From Proteobacteria bacterium UBA4656 (lineage in GTDB: Bacteria; Pseudomonadota; Gammaproteobacteria; Xanthomonadales; Ahniellaceae): 37,080 nucleotides of DNA. A program made the translations under genes and the position numbers. The stretch lies in assembly GCA_002405525.1 (NCBI GenBank), contig DHLY01000053.1:1-37080 (forward strand), written 5' to 3'. The notes below the pieces were generated by a model, which saw only the letters and a list, made by a program, of their open reading frames with translations, ran no database searches and was not told the origin of the DNA. Of the stretch, positions 8,349 to 15,891 are shown piece by piece. Numbering within the stretch: position 1 is the stretch's first letter; every line of letters begins with the position of its first letter.

Positions 8349-9041
8349 ATGGCCGGCACCGCTCGGCTAGACGCAGTAATGATGTGGCTTGTCACGATAG
8401 GCTACCTCGCGATATTGCTGCCGGTCGCGACTCCGATCGACTCGCGACTGTTGGCGCTCCCCCTGCACGAGCTGGGTGACTTTTTGGCTGGCGCGTTTGC
8501 GCCCTTGGCATTCGCTTGGCTCGTGTATGGATACCTGCTCCAGCGCCACGAGCTGGAGATGCAGCGCAAGGAGCTGGCTGGACAGCGTGAAGAGCTTTCA
8601 ATGCTCGTTGCGGCGCAACGAAGCAGCGCCGCAGCGACAGCTCGCCTCGCGGAGCTACAGGCGAAAGCGATCAATGCGACTGAGAGAAGCTACCGGATGC
8701 AGGTAGCCCCAAGGATCGTGGTGCAGCCAAGCGGACACGAAGTCGTTACTGGGTCCATCGTCAGACAGCGGTTCCAGGTCGAGAACTACGGTCATCCGGC
8801 GTTTGACATGCAGCTTGTCTGCGAGAGTGCTGAGTGGACTTCGAACCTCGGAAGCGAGCTTCGGAACATGAGCGTTTCCGGCTCGCTCACGGTTGAGTTC
8901 ACAGGGGCAGACATCGCTCTGCCCGTTCGGTTTTTCGTTCGCTATCGTGACGCCGGCGGGACCACGTGGAGGCATTCGTTTCTCGCTGTGGCTGGGCGCG
9001 TGCAACCTTCGGAGCCTGTTTTCCACGACCCGAATGGCTAG
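8349..9041 (+). CDS. membrane protein with coiled coil, island cargo gene
   Basis: About 230 residues with no family I recognise. Two membrane segments lie at about 11-28 (MMWLVTIGYLAILLPVA) and 43-62 (LAGAFAPLAFAWLVYGYLL). A charged coiled coil follows at about 63-110 (LQRHELEMQRKELAGQREEL), then a beta-rich C-terminal domain with an FXVXNYGHPAF-type strand pattern. It is the only plus-strand gene in the island, alone between attL and the structural genes. In P4-like and PICI satellites that position often carries anti-phage or host-benefit cargo. A defence or superinfection-exclusion role is inference. The start is uncertain: ATG 8349 immediately follows the tRNA terminator and has no clear ribosome site. 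ATG 8283 and ATG 8379 are alternatives in the same frame. Confidence 0.65.
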   Translation: MAGTARLDAVMMWLVTIGYLAILLPVATPIDSRLLALPLHELGDFLAGAFAPLAFAWLVYGYLLQRHELEMQRKELAGQREELSMLVAAQRSSAAATARLAELQAKAINATERSYRMQVAPRIVVQPSGHEVVTGSIVRQRFQVENYGHPAFDMQLVCESAEWTSNLGSELRNMSVSGSLTVEFTGADIALPVRFFVRYRDAGGTTWRHSFLAVAGRVQPSEPVFHDPNG

Positions 9042-9048
9042 ACCGGGC

Positions 9049-9645
9049 TCAAGCCCCACCCCGCTTGAGCAGCCGCGCCAGCCGCCGACTCGCATCGTTC
9101 GACAGCTTCGTCTGGAAGAATCGCTCCAGGTGCCCAAGGACGCGCTTGTCGCCGAGCTGATTCGCAACCGACGGCCCCACCAGCGGCTTGATCGGCTCTT
9201 TCGTCAATCCCTTGTTGCGCCCGCGCTTGACGCGGCGGGGCGCCTCTCCGGTGCGCACCCATAGTTCCTGTCCGCCACCTCCCTGGTCACCGCGAGCGCG
9301 CGCTCCCGCGAAGCCGCTCCGAATCACCTTGCGCTTTCCCCGGCGGACCGCGATCGAGACGCCGGCCTTGGTGGCGCGTCCACCGTACTCACGCAAGCGG
9401 ATCGGCTTGTTCCTTCCGATGATGACAAACCCTAGGCGCGACTTGCCGCGCTCGTAGCGCAGGCCCTGCGCAATTCTGCGCTGTGTCACCTGATACTCGC
9501 TGGCGATCTCGCGCTTCGCTTCCGTCAGCGTCGCGCGCGAGGCGTTGGAGACGGCGCGCTGCAGCTCGCGCTCCCACTGCCCGCCGGCCTTCTTGAACCG
9601 GTTGCGCAGCGAATCGAGTTGCCGTGTGTCGATCGTTACCTTCAT
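9049..9645 (-). CDS. phage minor tail protein Z-like
   Basis: A 198-residue basic protein. It has an N-terminal helical region with many Arg/Lys and Ala residues (QLQRAVSNASRATLTEAKREI), then a QRRIAQGLRY segment, a VIIGRNKPIRLREYGGRA strand region, and a C-terminal helix ending LARLLKRGG. This matches the pattern of lambda gpZ-type proteins, which act at the tail terminus/connector during tail completion. The ATG at 9645 (MKVTIDTRQLDSL) follows a GGAGG-like site on the minus strand. It is separated from the capsid operon by an intrinsic terminator (9667-9696), so its expression may differ from that of the capsid. A role in joining the satellite capsid to helper tails is inference. Confidence 0.7.
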   Translation of the reverse strand: MKVTIDTRQLDSLRNRFKKAGGQWERELQRAVSNASRATLTEAKREIASEYQVTQRRIAQGLRYERGKSRLGFVIIGRNKPIRLREYGGRATKAGVSIAVRRGKRKVIRSGFAGARARGDQGGGGQELWVRTGEAPRRVKRGRNKGLTKEPIKPLVGPSVANQLGDKRVLGHLERFFQTKLSNDASRRLARLLKRGGA

Positions 9646-9666
9646 GGTTCCTCCGAGGTCTGCACC

Positions 9667-9696
9667 AAAAGGGGCGCCGGATCGCTCCGGCGCCCC
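9667..9696 (-). terminator. intrinsic terminator between capsid operon and gpZ-like gene
   Basis: On the minus strand a perfect 11-bp stem with a TCGC-type tetraloop (9671-9696) is followed by TTTT (9670-9667). It ends 21 nt before the gpZ-like start codon. No gene is recognised in the rest of the 9646-9864 gap. Confidence 0.8.
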
Positions 9697-9864
9697 CAGG
9701 CTGTAGCAGGCCGGCACAGCCAGGCCGGACACGGTATCCCAGGCCTCCGGCAAGACGCCCAGGCCCGCCGTGCACGGGCCGACAATCGGCGGCTTTGGCA
9801 CCGGGCGCCGCCCGACCCGTCGCCGTCATCCCCGAAGGGCGCCCGGCGCTGGCGTCCACCCAAG

Positions 9865-10269
9865 TTACTTGCGGACCTGCGGCTGGTTCACGGCGTGCGC
9901 CAGCGCGGCCAGGATCGCCTGCGCGCCGTGCGGCGCCTGGTGGCTCGCGCGCTCCGCGGCCACGCGCTTGCAGTGCTCTTCCCAGCCGAAGGGATCGGCT
10001 CCGGGCTGGCGATCGGTCAACGGCGTGAGATGGTTGACGATCTCCGCTTTGGAACTGTCGACCAGCTCCTGCGCCATCAACGGATTGACGTCGAGCACCA
10101 CGCCCGGTGGCACCTGATAGCGTTCGGTGATCTCGTGGCTGTTGCGAACCACCATCTGGAATGCACGGACGGCGCGGATGCGGACCGGCGGCTTCTTGGC
10201 CCACCATCGATCGACGTCGAGTTGCGAGGTGAGATGCGGTTGGCTGTACATCGAGGTCTTTAGGGTCAT
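9865..10269 (-). CDS. hypothetical protein downstream of the capsid gene
   Basis: 134 residues, not recognised. The start (ATG 10269) lies 4 nt after the capsid stop, so it is co-translated with the capsid gene. It has an RAVRAFQMVV helix, a VPPGVVLDVNPLMAQELVDSSKAEIVNHL middle and a WEEHCKRVAAERASH helix near the end, and is soluble, with no membrane segment. Position suggests a head-completion or head-tail joining role, but no motif supports this. Confidence 0.6.
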   Translation of the reverse strand: MTLKTSMYSQPHLTSQLDVDRWWAKKPPVRIRAVRAFQMVVRNSHEITERYQVPPGVVLDVNPLMAQELVDSSKAEIVNHLTPLTDRQPGADPFGWEEHCKRVAAERASHQAPHGAQAILAALAHAVNQPQVRK

Positions 10270-10273
10270 GGGG

Positions 10274-11332
10274 TCAGCTCACATTGGAGTAGATGGAGAA
10301 CGCGGACAGCTCGCGCAGGAACACGTCGAATCGCGCGAAAGCGCGAACCGTGACGCGGCCGTCTCGGAAGTTCGTGAACGGGTCGACCATGATCTCGACC
10401 GCGCCGGCGTCGTACTCCGCCACGCCGAGATGGGACCAGTCCGCGAACACCAGGCGCCCGGTTGGCAGCGCCGTCGTCGCCAGTGCCTGCGCGCCGGCGA
10501 GCCTCCCGTCGGATAGCTCGCCCTCCCACAGTGCGACGCTCGCGCCGGCGAACTTCTGCCGCTGCATCAGCGTTTCCGCGACCCCAGGATGCGCCGCGTA
10601 TCCGGTCGTGCCCGGCATCGCCGCGAGGACTTCCGACAGCGCCACCGCGCTTTGGCCCTGGACCAACCCCGCCAGCGCAAGCGAGGTGCCCGAAACTGCG
10701 TTCGTGCCGCTGGTGTTCACAATGCCCAGCGGCTGGCCGCCGGCGCCGGTGCCGTTGAAAATCACGCGGTCCAGCGCCTCCGTGAGGCGATTGGTCAGCA
10801 GTCGGACGATCACCGCGTCGCGCACCGGACCGCCCATGCGCGCCATTTGCTGCGTGAGCCGAACCGCCGCCGAAACCGCGTAGGGGCGGATCGCGATCTG
10901 CCCGAAGGTTTCATCGTTCGGCGTGGTGCCCGCCTCTTCGGTTCCGAGCCACACGGCATCGGGCGCGGCCGTCACGCGCGGAATCGTGAGCGCACCGTCG
11001 GGTCGGATCACCGTTGCACCGAATCGCCCCACCAACGACCGCGGCTTCCGGCCCTCGATCGTGAGGCCGACCGCGTTTTCGGTGCCGACCAGGTATTTCC
11101 CGGTATCGGCGCCGCCGACCGATAGATCGCGAGTGTTACACGCCGCGAAGTATTCGCCCGGCAGGCGAAAACCGCGGTCGTTGATCGTCTCGCCGTGGAT
11201 CTTCGCGAGCGAGTCGCTCACTTCGCGCTCGAAACTGCGCCCGAGCGTGCCGGGCTCTTCATTCGGCCCACCCATGCACGCGGAAATCGCGCCGCAGATG
11301 GAAATCCGGTTCAGTGTCGCAAGGTCTTTCAC
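10274..11332 (-). CDS. HK97-fold phage major capsid protein
   Basis: 352 residues. The pattern of the HK97 capsid family is clear. An acidic/helical N-terminal arm is followed by SLVGRFGATVIRPDGALTIPRVTAAPDAVWLGTEEAGTTP (E-loop region), then FGQIAIRPYAVSAAVRLTQQM, an LTEALDRVIFNGTGAGGQPLGIVN segment and a C-terminal GVAEYDAGAVEIMVDPFTNFRDGRVTVRAFARFDVFLR beta region. The length is slightly below the roughly 385 of HK97, and no separate protease or scaffold gene is present nearby. GTG start at 11332 with GGAGG 5 nt upstream. A satellite with its own capsid gene can package its short genome in particles of its own size, relying on a helper for tails. Confidence 0.85.
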   Translation of the reverse strand: MKDLATLNRISICGAISACMGGPNEEPGTLGRSFEREVSDSLAKIHGETINDRGFRLPGEYFAACNTRDLSVGGADTGKYLVGTENAVGLTIEGRKPRSLVGRFGATVIRPDGALTIPRVTAAPDAVWLGTEEAGTTPNDETFGQIAIRPYAVSAAVRLTQQMARMGGPVRDAVIVRLLTNRLTEALDRVIFNGTGAGGQPLGIVNTSGTNAVSGTSLALAGLVQGQSAVALSEVLAAMPGTTGYAAHPGVAETLMQRQKFAGASVALWEGELSDGRLAGAQALATTALPTGRLVFADWSHLGVAEYDAGAVEIMVDPFTNFRDGRVTVRAFARFDVFLRELSAFSIYSNVS

Positions 11333-11398
11333 GGTGCCTCCGGTCGTGTGGAGAGGCGCCAGTCTGTGCCCGCGGTGCAGGGAGCAGGGGAGCAGTTG

Positions 11399-11845
11399 CT
11401 ATTGCTCCTCCACCGGCGAAACGACGTAGACCCCGACGTTTCCGCGTTGGGACACTTGCTCGAGCCGGAGCCCGCCGGCCTCGATGCCGACCACACTGCG
11501 CAGCAGCTTGCCGAGCACGGCAGGCGCCGGCGCACGCCCGCCGCCCATGGTCGACAGCACCTGCGCCAGGCGCGCGCTTGCCGGCCGCAAGGGGTTTTCC
11601 GCGGCATCGCGCAGTGTCCGCGCGGTGATCTCGTTTTCATCCATCACCGCATGTGCAGCGGCCAGCAGTTCCGGCAGCCAGGCGCGATCATCTTCCAGCC
11701 GCGGCGCGCCGTCGGCCGCCCCGCGCAGGTGCCGCACGCCCGCGGCGAATACGAGCGCCAGCAGGTCGCCGTTGTGCTCGGCCGCCGTCACGACGTGCCG
11801 CGGCGCGCCGAGGGCGTCGGCGATCCATGCAAGGTGGTCAGACAT
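11399..11845 (-). CDS. hypothetical protein between small terminase and capsid genes
   Basis: 148 residues, not recognised. The ATG at 11845 (MSDHLAWIADALGAP) overlaps the end of the terS-like gene by 8 nt, which indicates coupled translation. The middle is alanine-rich and helical (AWLPELLAAAHAVMDENEI), and the end (GLRLEQVSQRGNVGVYVVSP) looks like a small beta hairpin. Sitting between packaging and capsid genes, it could be a scaffold or packaging-size factor. That is position-based guesswork. Confidence 0.55.
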   Translation of the reverse strand: MSDHLAWIADALGAPRHVVTAAEHNGDLLALVFAAGVRHLRGAADGAPRLEDDRAWLPELLAAAHAVMDENEITARTLRDAAENPLRPASARLAQVLSTMGGGRAPAPAVLGKLLRSVVGIEAGGLRLEQVSQRGNVGVYVVSPVEEQ

Positions 11846-12500
11846 GCGGTTCCCCTGCCTTGCCGACGCGCCCCGCCGCGGCGATCGATTCGAAGATGGC
11901 GGCATCCCTTACGTACAGGTCCAGCAACCGCCCCAGCGCGCCCGACTCGGCGGCGCTGCGAATCTCCACAGCGGACCGGCGCTCGCACACCCGCGCGATC
12001 CCGGCCACAGCGCAGTCCATGAAGCGCGCCAGCGCGCCGGCGGCGGCATCCTGCATCCGGTACGAAACGGCGCGTGCCCGTTCGATTTCGGACGCCGAGG
12101 AAGCGACTTGCGCGGCGCGCAGCGCGGCGACTTCGCGCTCCAGGTTGGCGATTCGCTCGCGGAGCTTCGCGTGCGTGGCGGTCACGTCGCGCAGCGCACG
12201 GGCGCGCACGCGGGCGGGGTCGGTGTTCCGCGCCCACGCCTGGACGGCGGCGCGCAGGTCGAGCAGTCCATCCGGCCCAGGGGCCGGAATGCGGCCGGTG
12301 CGGATCGCCTTGGTGACCGCCGCGGGGCTCACGCCGAGGATGCGCGCCAGCGTGCTGCGCTTGCCGAGCCGCAGAGCGCCAAGGTCGGGTGTCGGCAGCA
12401 ACTGGACTTGCGGCGAGGTTAAGGCGGCCTCCGCCTCGCGCCGCCGGCGCGCGGATTCCGACTCGGGATTCACCCGGCAACCGCCACTTGAACCGTTCAC
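11838..12500 (-). CDS. Nu1-like phage terminase small subunit
   Basis: 220 residues. Residues 50-90 form a winged-helix DNA-binding module with the Nu1 pattern (LARILGVSPAAVTKAIRTGRI, then a PAPGPDGLLDLRAAVQAW wing). A long coiled-coil helix follows (KLRERIANLEREVAALRAAQ, about 115-135), then a helical C-terminus that could contact a large terminase. Small terminases recognise the packaging site and recruit the large subunit. No large subunit is encoded here, so the helper's would have to be used. GTG start at 12500; a second GTG about 27 nt further in is possible. The motif array at 12584-12742 lies directly upstream. A simple transcriptional regulator is the alternative. Confidence 0.65.
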   Translation of the reverse strand: MNGSSGGCRVNPESESARRRREAEAALTSPQVQLLPTPDLGALRLGKRSTLARILGVSPAAVTKAIRTGRIPAPGPDGLLDLRAAVQAWARNTDPARVRARALRDVTATHAKLRERIANLEREVAALRAAQVASSASEIERARAVSYRMQDAAAGALARFMDCAVAGIARVCERRSAVEIRSAAESGALGRLLDLYVRDAAIFESIAAAGRVGKAGEPHV

Positions 12501-12583
12501 TGATCCAGGCCCCCGCTACCTACCCAGAATCCGGGCTCTTGCGACCCGCAGTCGTCGAAGCCCCAGGAAGAACCTATGCACGC

Positions 12584-12742
12584 CGTCCGAACCGCCGGCC
12601 CCGGCGTCCGAACGTCCGAACGTCCGGACTTCCTAAAGGAAGTCCGGACGATTCGGACGCCCGGACGGGTCGCCACTTCGGACGATTCGGACGCTTTCGG
12701 CCGGCCGAATTCGGACGCGATCATGGCTCGCTCGCCCGGACG
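12584..12742. repeat. dyad-symmetric array of CGTCCGAA motifs (candidate origin or packaging site)
   Basis: CGTCCGAA occurs at 12584, 12605 and 12613, with CGTCCGGA at 12621. To the right the same motif is in the opposite orientation: TCCGGACG (12643), TTCGGACG (12652), CCCGGACG (12660), TTCGGACG (12677, 12686, 12710) and CCCGGACG (12735). The centre is a perfect 14-bp inverted repeat (12621-12634/12637-12650). Motif midpoints fall almost symmetrically around it (about 11, 19-20, 27-28 and 45-48 bp). A second palindrome TTCGGCCGGCCGAA is at 12696-12709. It lies between terS and the RepA-like gene. Confidence 0.75.
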
Positions 12743-13944
12743 TGGGGGCCGTCGATCACGATGGCGTGGCGGTCCTGCAGACCCTTGATGGTCTCGTTCC
12801 AGCGGTTGCGCTCCAGGCCACAACGCTCACGCCACTGCACCATCGACACGGCAGCCTGCGACCCGTCGTACCCCGATGCTTCGAGCGTGCGGCGCTGTTC
12901 GTCCTGCATTGCGCGCAGGACTTCCAGGGCGCGCCGCTGATTCGCACCGGCCGGCTTCATCGGCCCGGCAGTTTCGGCCGGAGCGGGCACGCCGCCCTGC
13001 GCTAATCGCAGGATCGCGCTGGTGTCGGGCTCGCCGTCATCGCGCAGCCAGGGCAGTGCATAGCCGAGGAGTTCGAACGCGAGCGGCTGGGGCTCGTCGT
13101 GGTCTTTCGCCTTCATGCAGCGCAGCGTGATGCGGCCGGTCTCGCCCTCGCGCTTGGCCAGATACTCGGCATCGGCAGCCGCACGGAACGCCGAGGAACC
13201 ACGTGCCCGATCCCCTGCCGTGTGGCCGGAATGGTGTACCAGCAACACGGCAGCACCCCACCGCGCCCCCATCTCGGCCGCGTGCGCGATCAGTGCCCCG
13301 ACCTCTTGGCTGCTGTTCTCATCGCCGCCGAAGTGACGCGCCACGGTATCGAGCACGATCAGCTCGGGCGACATACCGCACTGGTCTGCCGCTGCCTGGA
13401 TCACCTCGCCCGCCGTGTGCGCGTCGACGGCCTGATCCATCGGGAAGGCACGATCGCTCACGAATAGGGGAGCACCGGCCAAGTCGATGCCGTGATGGTC
13501 GGACCACGCGCGCAAGCGACGCGCCATCCCGCGATGCCCTTCGCCCGCGAGGTAGATCACGGGACCGCGGCGCGTTGGGCAATCGAACCAGGTGCACACG
13601 CCCGATGCGATGCTCGCGGCCATGCTCGCCGCGATGAACGACTTCCCGGAAGCGGGCGCGCCGTTCAGCATGCAGAACGCGCCGCGCTCGATCCACCCGC
13701 GCACAAGCCACTCCGTGGGCTTCGGCTCGCGGATCAGCTCGCCCACAGGGCGCAGCACCATCGGCGGCGGTGCGACGATCGCGGCGGCCGCCGTGCGCGG
13801 CGTCACGCGCAACCGATAGCCCCGGCCTCGATCGCTCACCAGCGCAACGCCAGGCGCGACGACGACTTCCCGCACTGCGCCCGACGTGATCTGCTGGACT
13901 GCGGCGCTCAGGTCGATATCGACCGCCGCGGATGGAGCGCTCAA
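12721..13944 (-). CDS. RepA-like AAA/RecA-fold ATPase (replicative helicase type)
   Basis: 407 residues. A RecA-fold ATPase with Walker A GAPASGKS (95-102), YLAGEGH (131-137), Walker B LIVLD (195-199) and the VHHSGH/RGSSAFRAAADAE segment (236-260) typical of RSF1010 RepA-type hexameric helicases and related AAA_25 proteins of mobile elements. The C-terminal 90 residues form a separate small domain, perhaps a winged helix. Start: TTG at 13944, preceded by GGAG at a good distance; it lies 1 nt after the previous stop codon. Replication of the excised element is the likely role. The motif array starts within the 3' end of this gene and continues just downstream. Confidence 0.75.
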   Translation of the reverse strand: MSAPSAAVDIDLSAAVQQITSGAVREVVVAPGVALVSDRGRGYRLRVTPRTAAAAIVAPPPMVLRPVGELIREPKPTEWLVRGWIERGAFCMLNGAPASGKSFIAASMAASIASGVCTWFDCPTRRGPVIYLAGEGHRGMARRLRAWSDHHGIDLAGAPLFVSDRAFPMDQAVDAHTAGEVIQAAADQCGMSPELIVLDTVARHFGGDENSSQEVGALIAHAAEMGARWGAAVLLVHHSGHTAGDRARGSSAFRAAADAEYLAKREGETGRITLRCMKAKDHDEPQPLAFELLGYALPWLRDDGEPDTSAILRLAQGGVPAPAETAGPMKPAGANQRRALEVLRAMQDEQRRTLEASGYDGSQAAVSMVQWRERCGLERNRWNETIKGLQDRHAIVIDGPHVRASEP

Positions 13945-13945
13945 G

Positions 13946-14215
13946 TCACCGTCTCCGGCCGGCCGTGTGTGCGTCGGCCACAGTCGTCTCGCGCGACTGA
14001 ATCATGTTGGCAGCATGCCGACATGCATGCGCGACCGTCAGGAGTAGCTGGGCAGTACGCTCGCGGCCGTCGGCTGTGGCGTTTGCACGTCGCGCAAACC
14101 ACATCCGAGCAGCGTCTGCAACAAATGCCTCCTCCCACAGTCCGCGCATGGATTCCAGCACGTCGGCCTCCGACGCCCACTGCGGCGGGTTGCTGAAGTC
14201 GTAGGGCTTGCGCAT
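13946..14215 (-). CDS. small hypothetical protein between AlpA-like and RepA-like genes
   Basis: 89 residues from ATG 14215 (MRKPYDFSNPPQWASEADVL), which lies 2 nt after the stop of the AlpA-like gene. It is mostly helical (LESMRGLWEEAFVADAARMWFARRANA, then AQLLLTVAHACRHAANMIQ), with Trp and acidic residues. Not recognised. Tight packing in the operon makes it likely to be real. A role in replication control is possible. Confidence 0.6.
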   Translation of the reverse strand: MRKPYDFSNPPQWASEADVLESMRGLWEEAFVADAARMWFARRANATADGRERTAQLLLTVAHACRHAANMIQSRETTVADAHTAGRRR

Positions 14216-14217
14216 GG

Positions 14218-14436
14218 TCAGCCCTGGTCGTGGCTGTCGAGCCACGCGCGAACGGCTTCAGCCTTGAACAGGCGGCGCTTCCCGATCTTGAAGGATCGAA
14301 GGTGCCCGTTCGCCATGGCGACGTAGATTGAAGCGCGCGGCACACCGGTCGCGGCCGAAAGGCTTTCGACGGTGTAGCTCAGCGGTTGCGGCGGGGCCTT
14401 GTGCGGCGGCGCCTCTGCGGTTTTCTTCCGTTGCAT
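14218..14436 (-). CDS. alpA: AlpA/excisionase-type helix-turn-helix regulator
   Basis: 72 residues. The C-terminal half is an excisionase-family winged helix: LSYTVESLSAATGVPRASIY, then VAMANGHLRSFKIGKRRLF, then EAVRAWLDSH. Such proteins in P4-like and PICI elements activate integrase/excision or switch the element on. The ATG at 14436 (MQRKKTAEAPP) follows GGGAG on the minus strand. It is the first gene of the run AlpA-like, small protein, RepA-like. It and the integrase may act at the paired GTACCAGC boxes, but that is inference. Confidence 0.8.
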   Translation of the reverse strand: MQRKKTAEAPPHKAPPQPLSYTVESLSAATGVPRASIYVAMANGHLRSFKIGKRRLFKAEAVRAWLDSHDQG

Positions 14437-14503
14437 CTGACTGGCTCCCGTGAGGTTGCGCCAGCAGATTGCAGCCGCGAGTGCGGCCATAACAGGGAGA
14501 AAA

Positions 14504-15373
14504 TCAGGATCGCCGCGCCGAGTTTTTCCATTGACGGATCATCTTCTTGGCGTCGCCGAGCGCCTGCCCACCATCGGCCGACGGTGCAAGCAGCGAAGCC
14601 AGACGCCACGCCAGCTCATCCGCGATCGGAGTCAGCGGGCCGGGATCGGAGTCCAAAGCGAAACGCTCCCACAAGTATCGCAGCAGGTAGATTCGACGCG
14701 CTCCGGCGCGCGTCGGCTGCGGCGCCTTGGGCTTCAGCTTCCCCCAGGCTTCCGCGGCGTCGGCTGCCGCGCGCAGGAATTGCGGCAGCCGCCGCGCGAG
14801 CGTGCTGGATAGCTTGAACAGGGCCGGTGCACCGACTGCGCCCCAGCGCCGCCGGTGGTCGTCGCTTTCGTTGACTGCCTCGCGCAGCGTGTCAGTGATC
14901 CCGCGGCTCATCGTTAAGGACAATTCGAACCCGAGCGAATCGGGGTCCAACTCCCAGTCGGATCGCATTTCCATCAGGTCCGCAGCGGCGCGCAGCGACG
15001 CCGCTTGCTTCGCGGCATGTTCCCGACGCTCCTCGACCGTGCGCGCGGAGTCCGTTTTCCTCGCCGTGCGGGCCACAAACGGGATCGCCGCTGCACCGAT
15101 CGCCTCACGCATCACATAGCCTGCCCATCCGCCTTCCTGGTCGAGGTCGAACGACACACCCGCATCACGCAAAGCACGCGCCACAAGCTCCCACAGTCCC
15201 AGCGCATCCGCGGCCACCTGTGGGTCATTCTTCGGGAACGGGCCCACGATCGCCATGGGCGGCTCTTCGCCGTATTCGCGCAATGACGCCGCTGCCGCCT
15301 CCACCCAAGGCGGCAGCGGCGCCACGGCGCGGGCTGCGCGCGTGCGCGCAGCCGGCTTCCGTTTTCCAGTCAC
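14504..15373 (-). CDS. hypothetical helical protein of the island
   Basis: 289 residues, family not recognised. The GTG start at 15373 overlaps the previous stop (GTGA), so the two genes are coupled. The N-terminus is very basic (RKPAARTRAARA). The rest is mainly helical, with EEGG-type turns, an ERREHAAKQAASLRAAADLMEM coiled stretch and a Trp-rich end (LWERFALD, ELAWRLASLL). No catalytic motif is seen. Expected candidates at this place would be a primase-like, capsid-size or helper-interference protein. Confidence 0.6.
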   Translation of the reverse strand: MTGKRKPAARTRAARAVAPLPPWVEAAAASLREYGEEPPMAIVGPFPKNDPQVAADALGLWELVARALRDAGVSFDLDQEGGWAGYVMREAIGAAAIPFVARTARKTDSARTVEERREHAAKQAASLRAAADLMEMRSDWELDPDSLGFELSLTMSRGITDTLREAVNESDDHRRRWGAVGAPALFKLSSTLARRLPQFLRAAADAAEAWGKLKPKAPQPTRAGARRIYLLRYLWERFALDSDPGPLTPIADELAWRLASLLAPSADGGQALGDAKKMIRQWKNSARRS

Positions 15374-15825
15374 ACCAGCCGCCCGCGACTTGCCGCGGGA
15401 TCGTCGACCGCTGCCAGCAACGCCGCGCGATCGGCGGCAGGTAGCGCCGCCCACCACGGCGACGCGGCGTCGCGATCGTCGCGGAGCACACAACCGGCCT
15501 TGCGCCCGCCGGCTTCCTGAAACTCGACCCAGGCGAACCGGCACGGCGGGTCATTGGGGAACGCCGGGTGCCGGCGCGTGCCAGGCGGCAGCACCGCGAG
15601 GACACGGGCCGGTCTGCGCGCAGGTTCGCGCGCGTACAACTGCGCGAGCCCGAGCGGGGTCATGTAGGACCCGTCGCCGCGCTCGTTCGCCACCGTGTCG
15701 AGGACCGGGATCGCGACCACGTCCTCGATCGGGGTCAGTTCCGGGGCGCCGCTCTCGCCGACCGCGTATGCGAAGCCGTCCGGTGCATCCGGTGTCGGAA
15801 ACCCTCTACCCTTCCTGCTAGCCAT
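15370..15825 (-). CDS. hypothetical protein next to the integrase
   Basis: 151 residues, not recognised. The ATG at 15825 (MASRKGRGFPTPDAP) was preferred over the ATG at 15831 because AGGAGG precedes it at about 8 nt. It is proline- and arginine-rich, with LPPGTRRHPAFPNDPPCRFAWVEFQEAGG and a C-terminal PWWAALPAADRAALLAAVDDPA helix. It starts 66 nt after the integrase stop and is the first gene of the inner operon. Confidence 0.6.
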   Translation of the reverse strand: MASRKGRGFPTPDAPDGFAYAVGESGAPELTPIEDVVAIPVLDTVANERGDGSYMTPLGLAQLYAREPARRPARVLAVLPPGTRRHPAFPNDPPCRFAWVEFQEAGGRKAGCVLRDDRDAASPWWAALPAADRAALLAAVDDPAASRGRLV

Positions 15826-15891
15826 CGTCATGCCCTCCTGCGGGCTGGTGGTGGTAGGCGTCGCCGGTGTTCGCGCACCGGCGGCGCCGCT

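Noticed and set aside
12605..12628. Three adjacent 8-bp repeats as a CRISPR
   Set aside because: No spacers, units far too short, no cas genes. The array fits protein-binding iterons.
13236..13243. A GTACCAGC box inside the RepA-like gene as a further integrase site
   Set aside because: Single copy in coding sequence, unpaired, and explained by codons.
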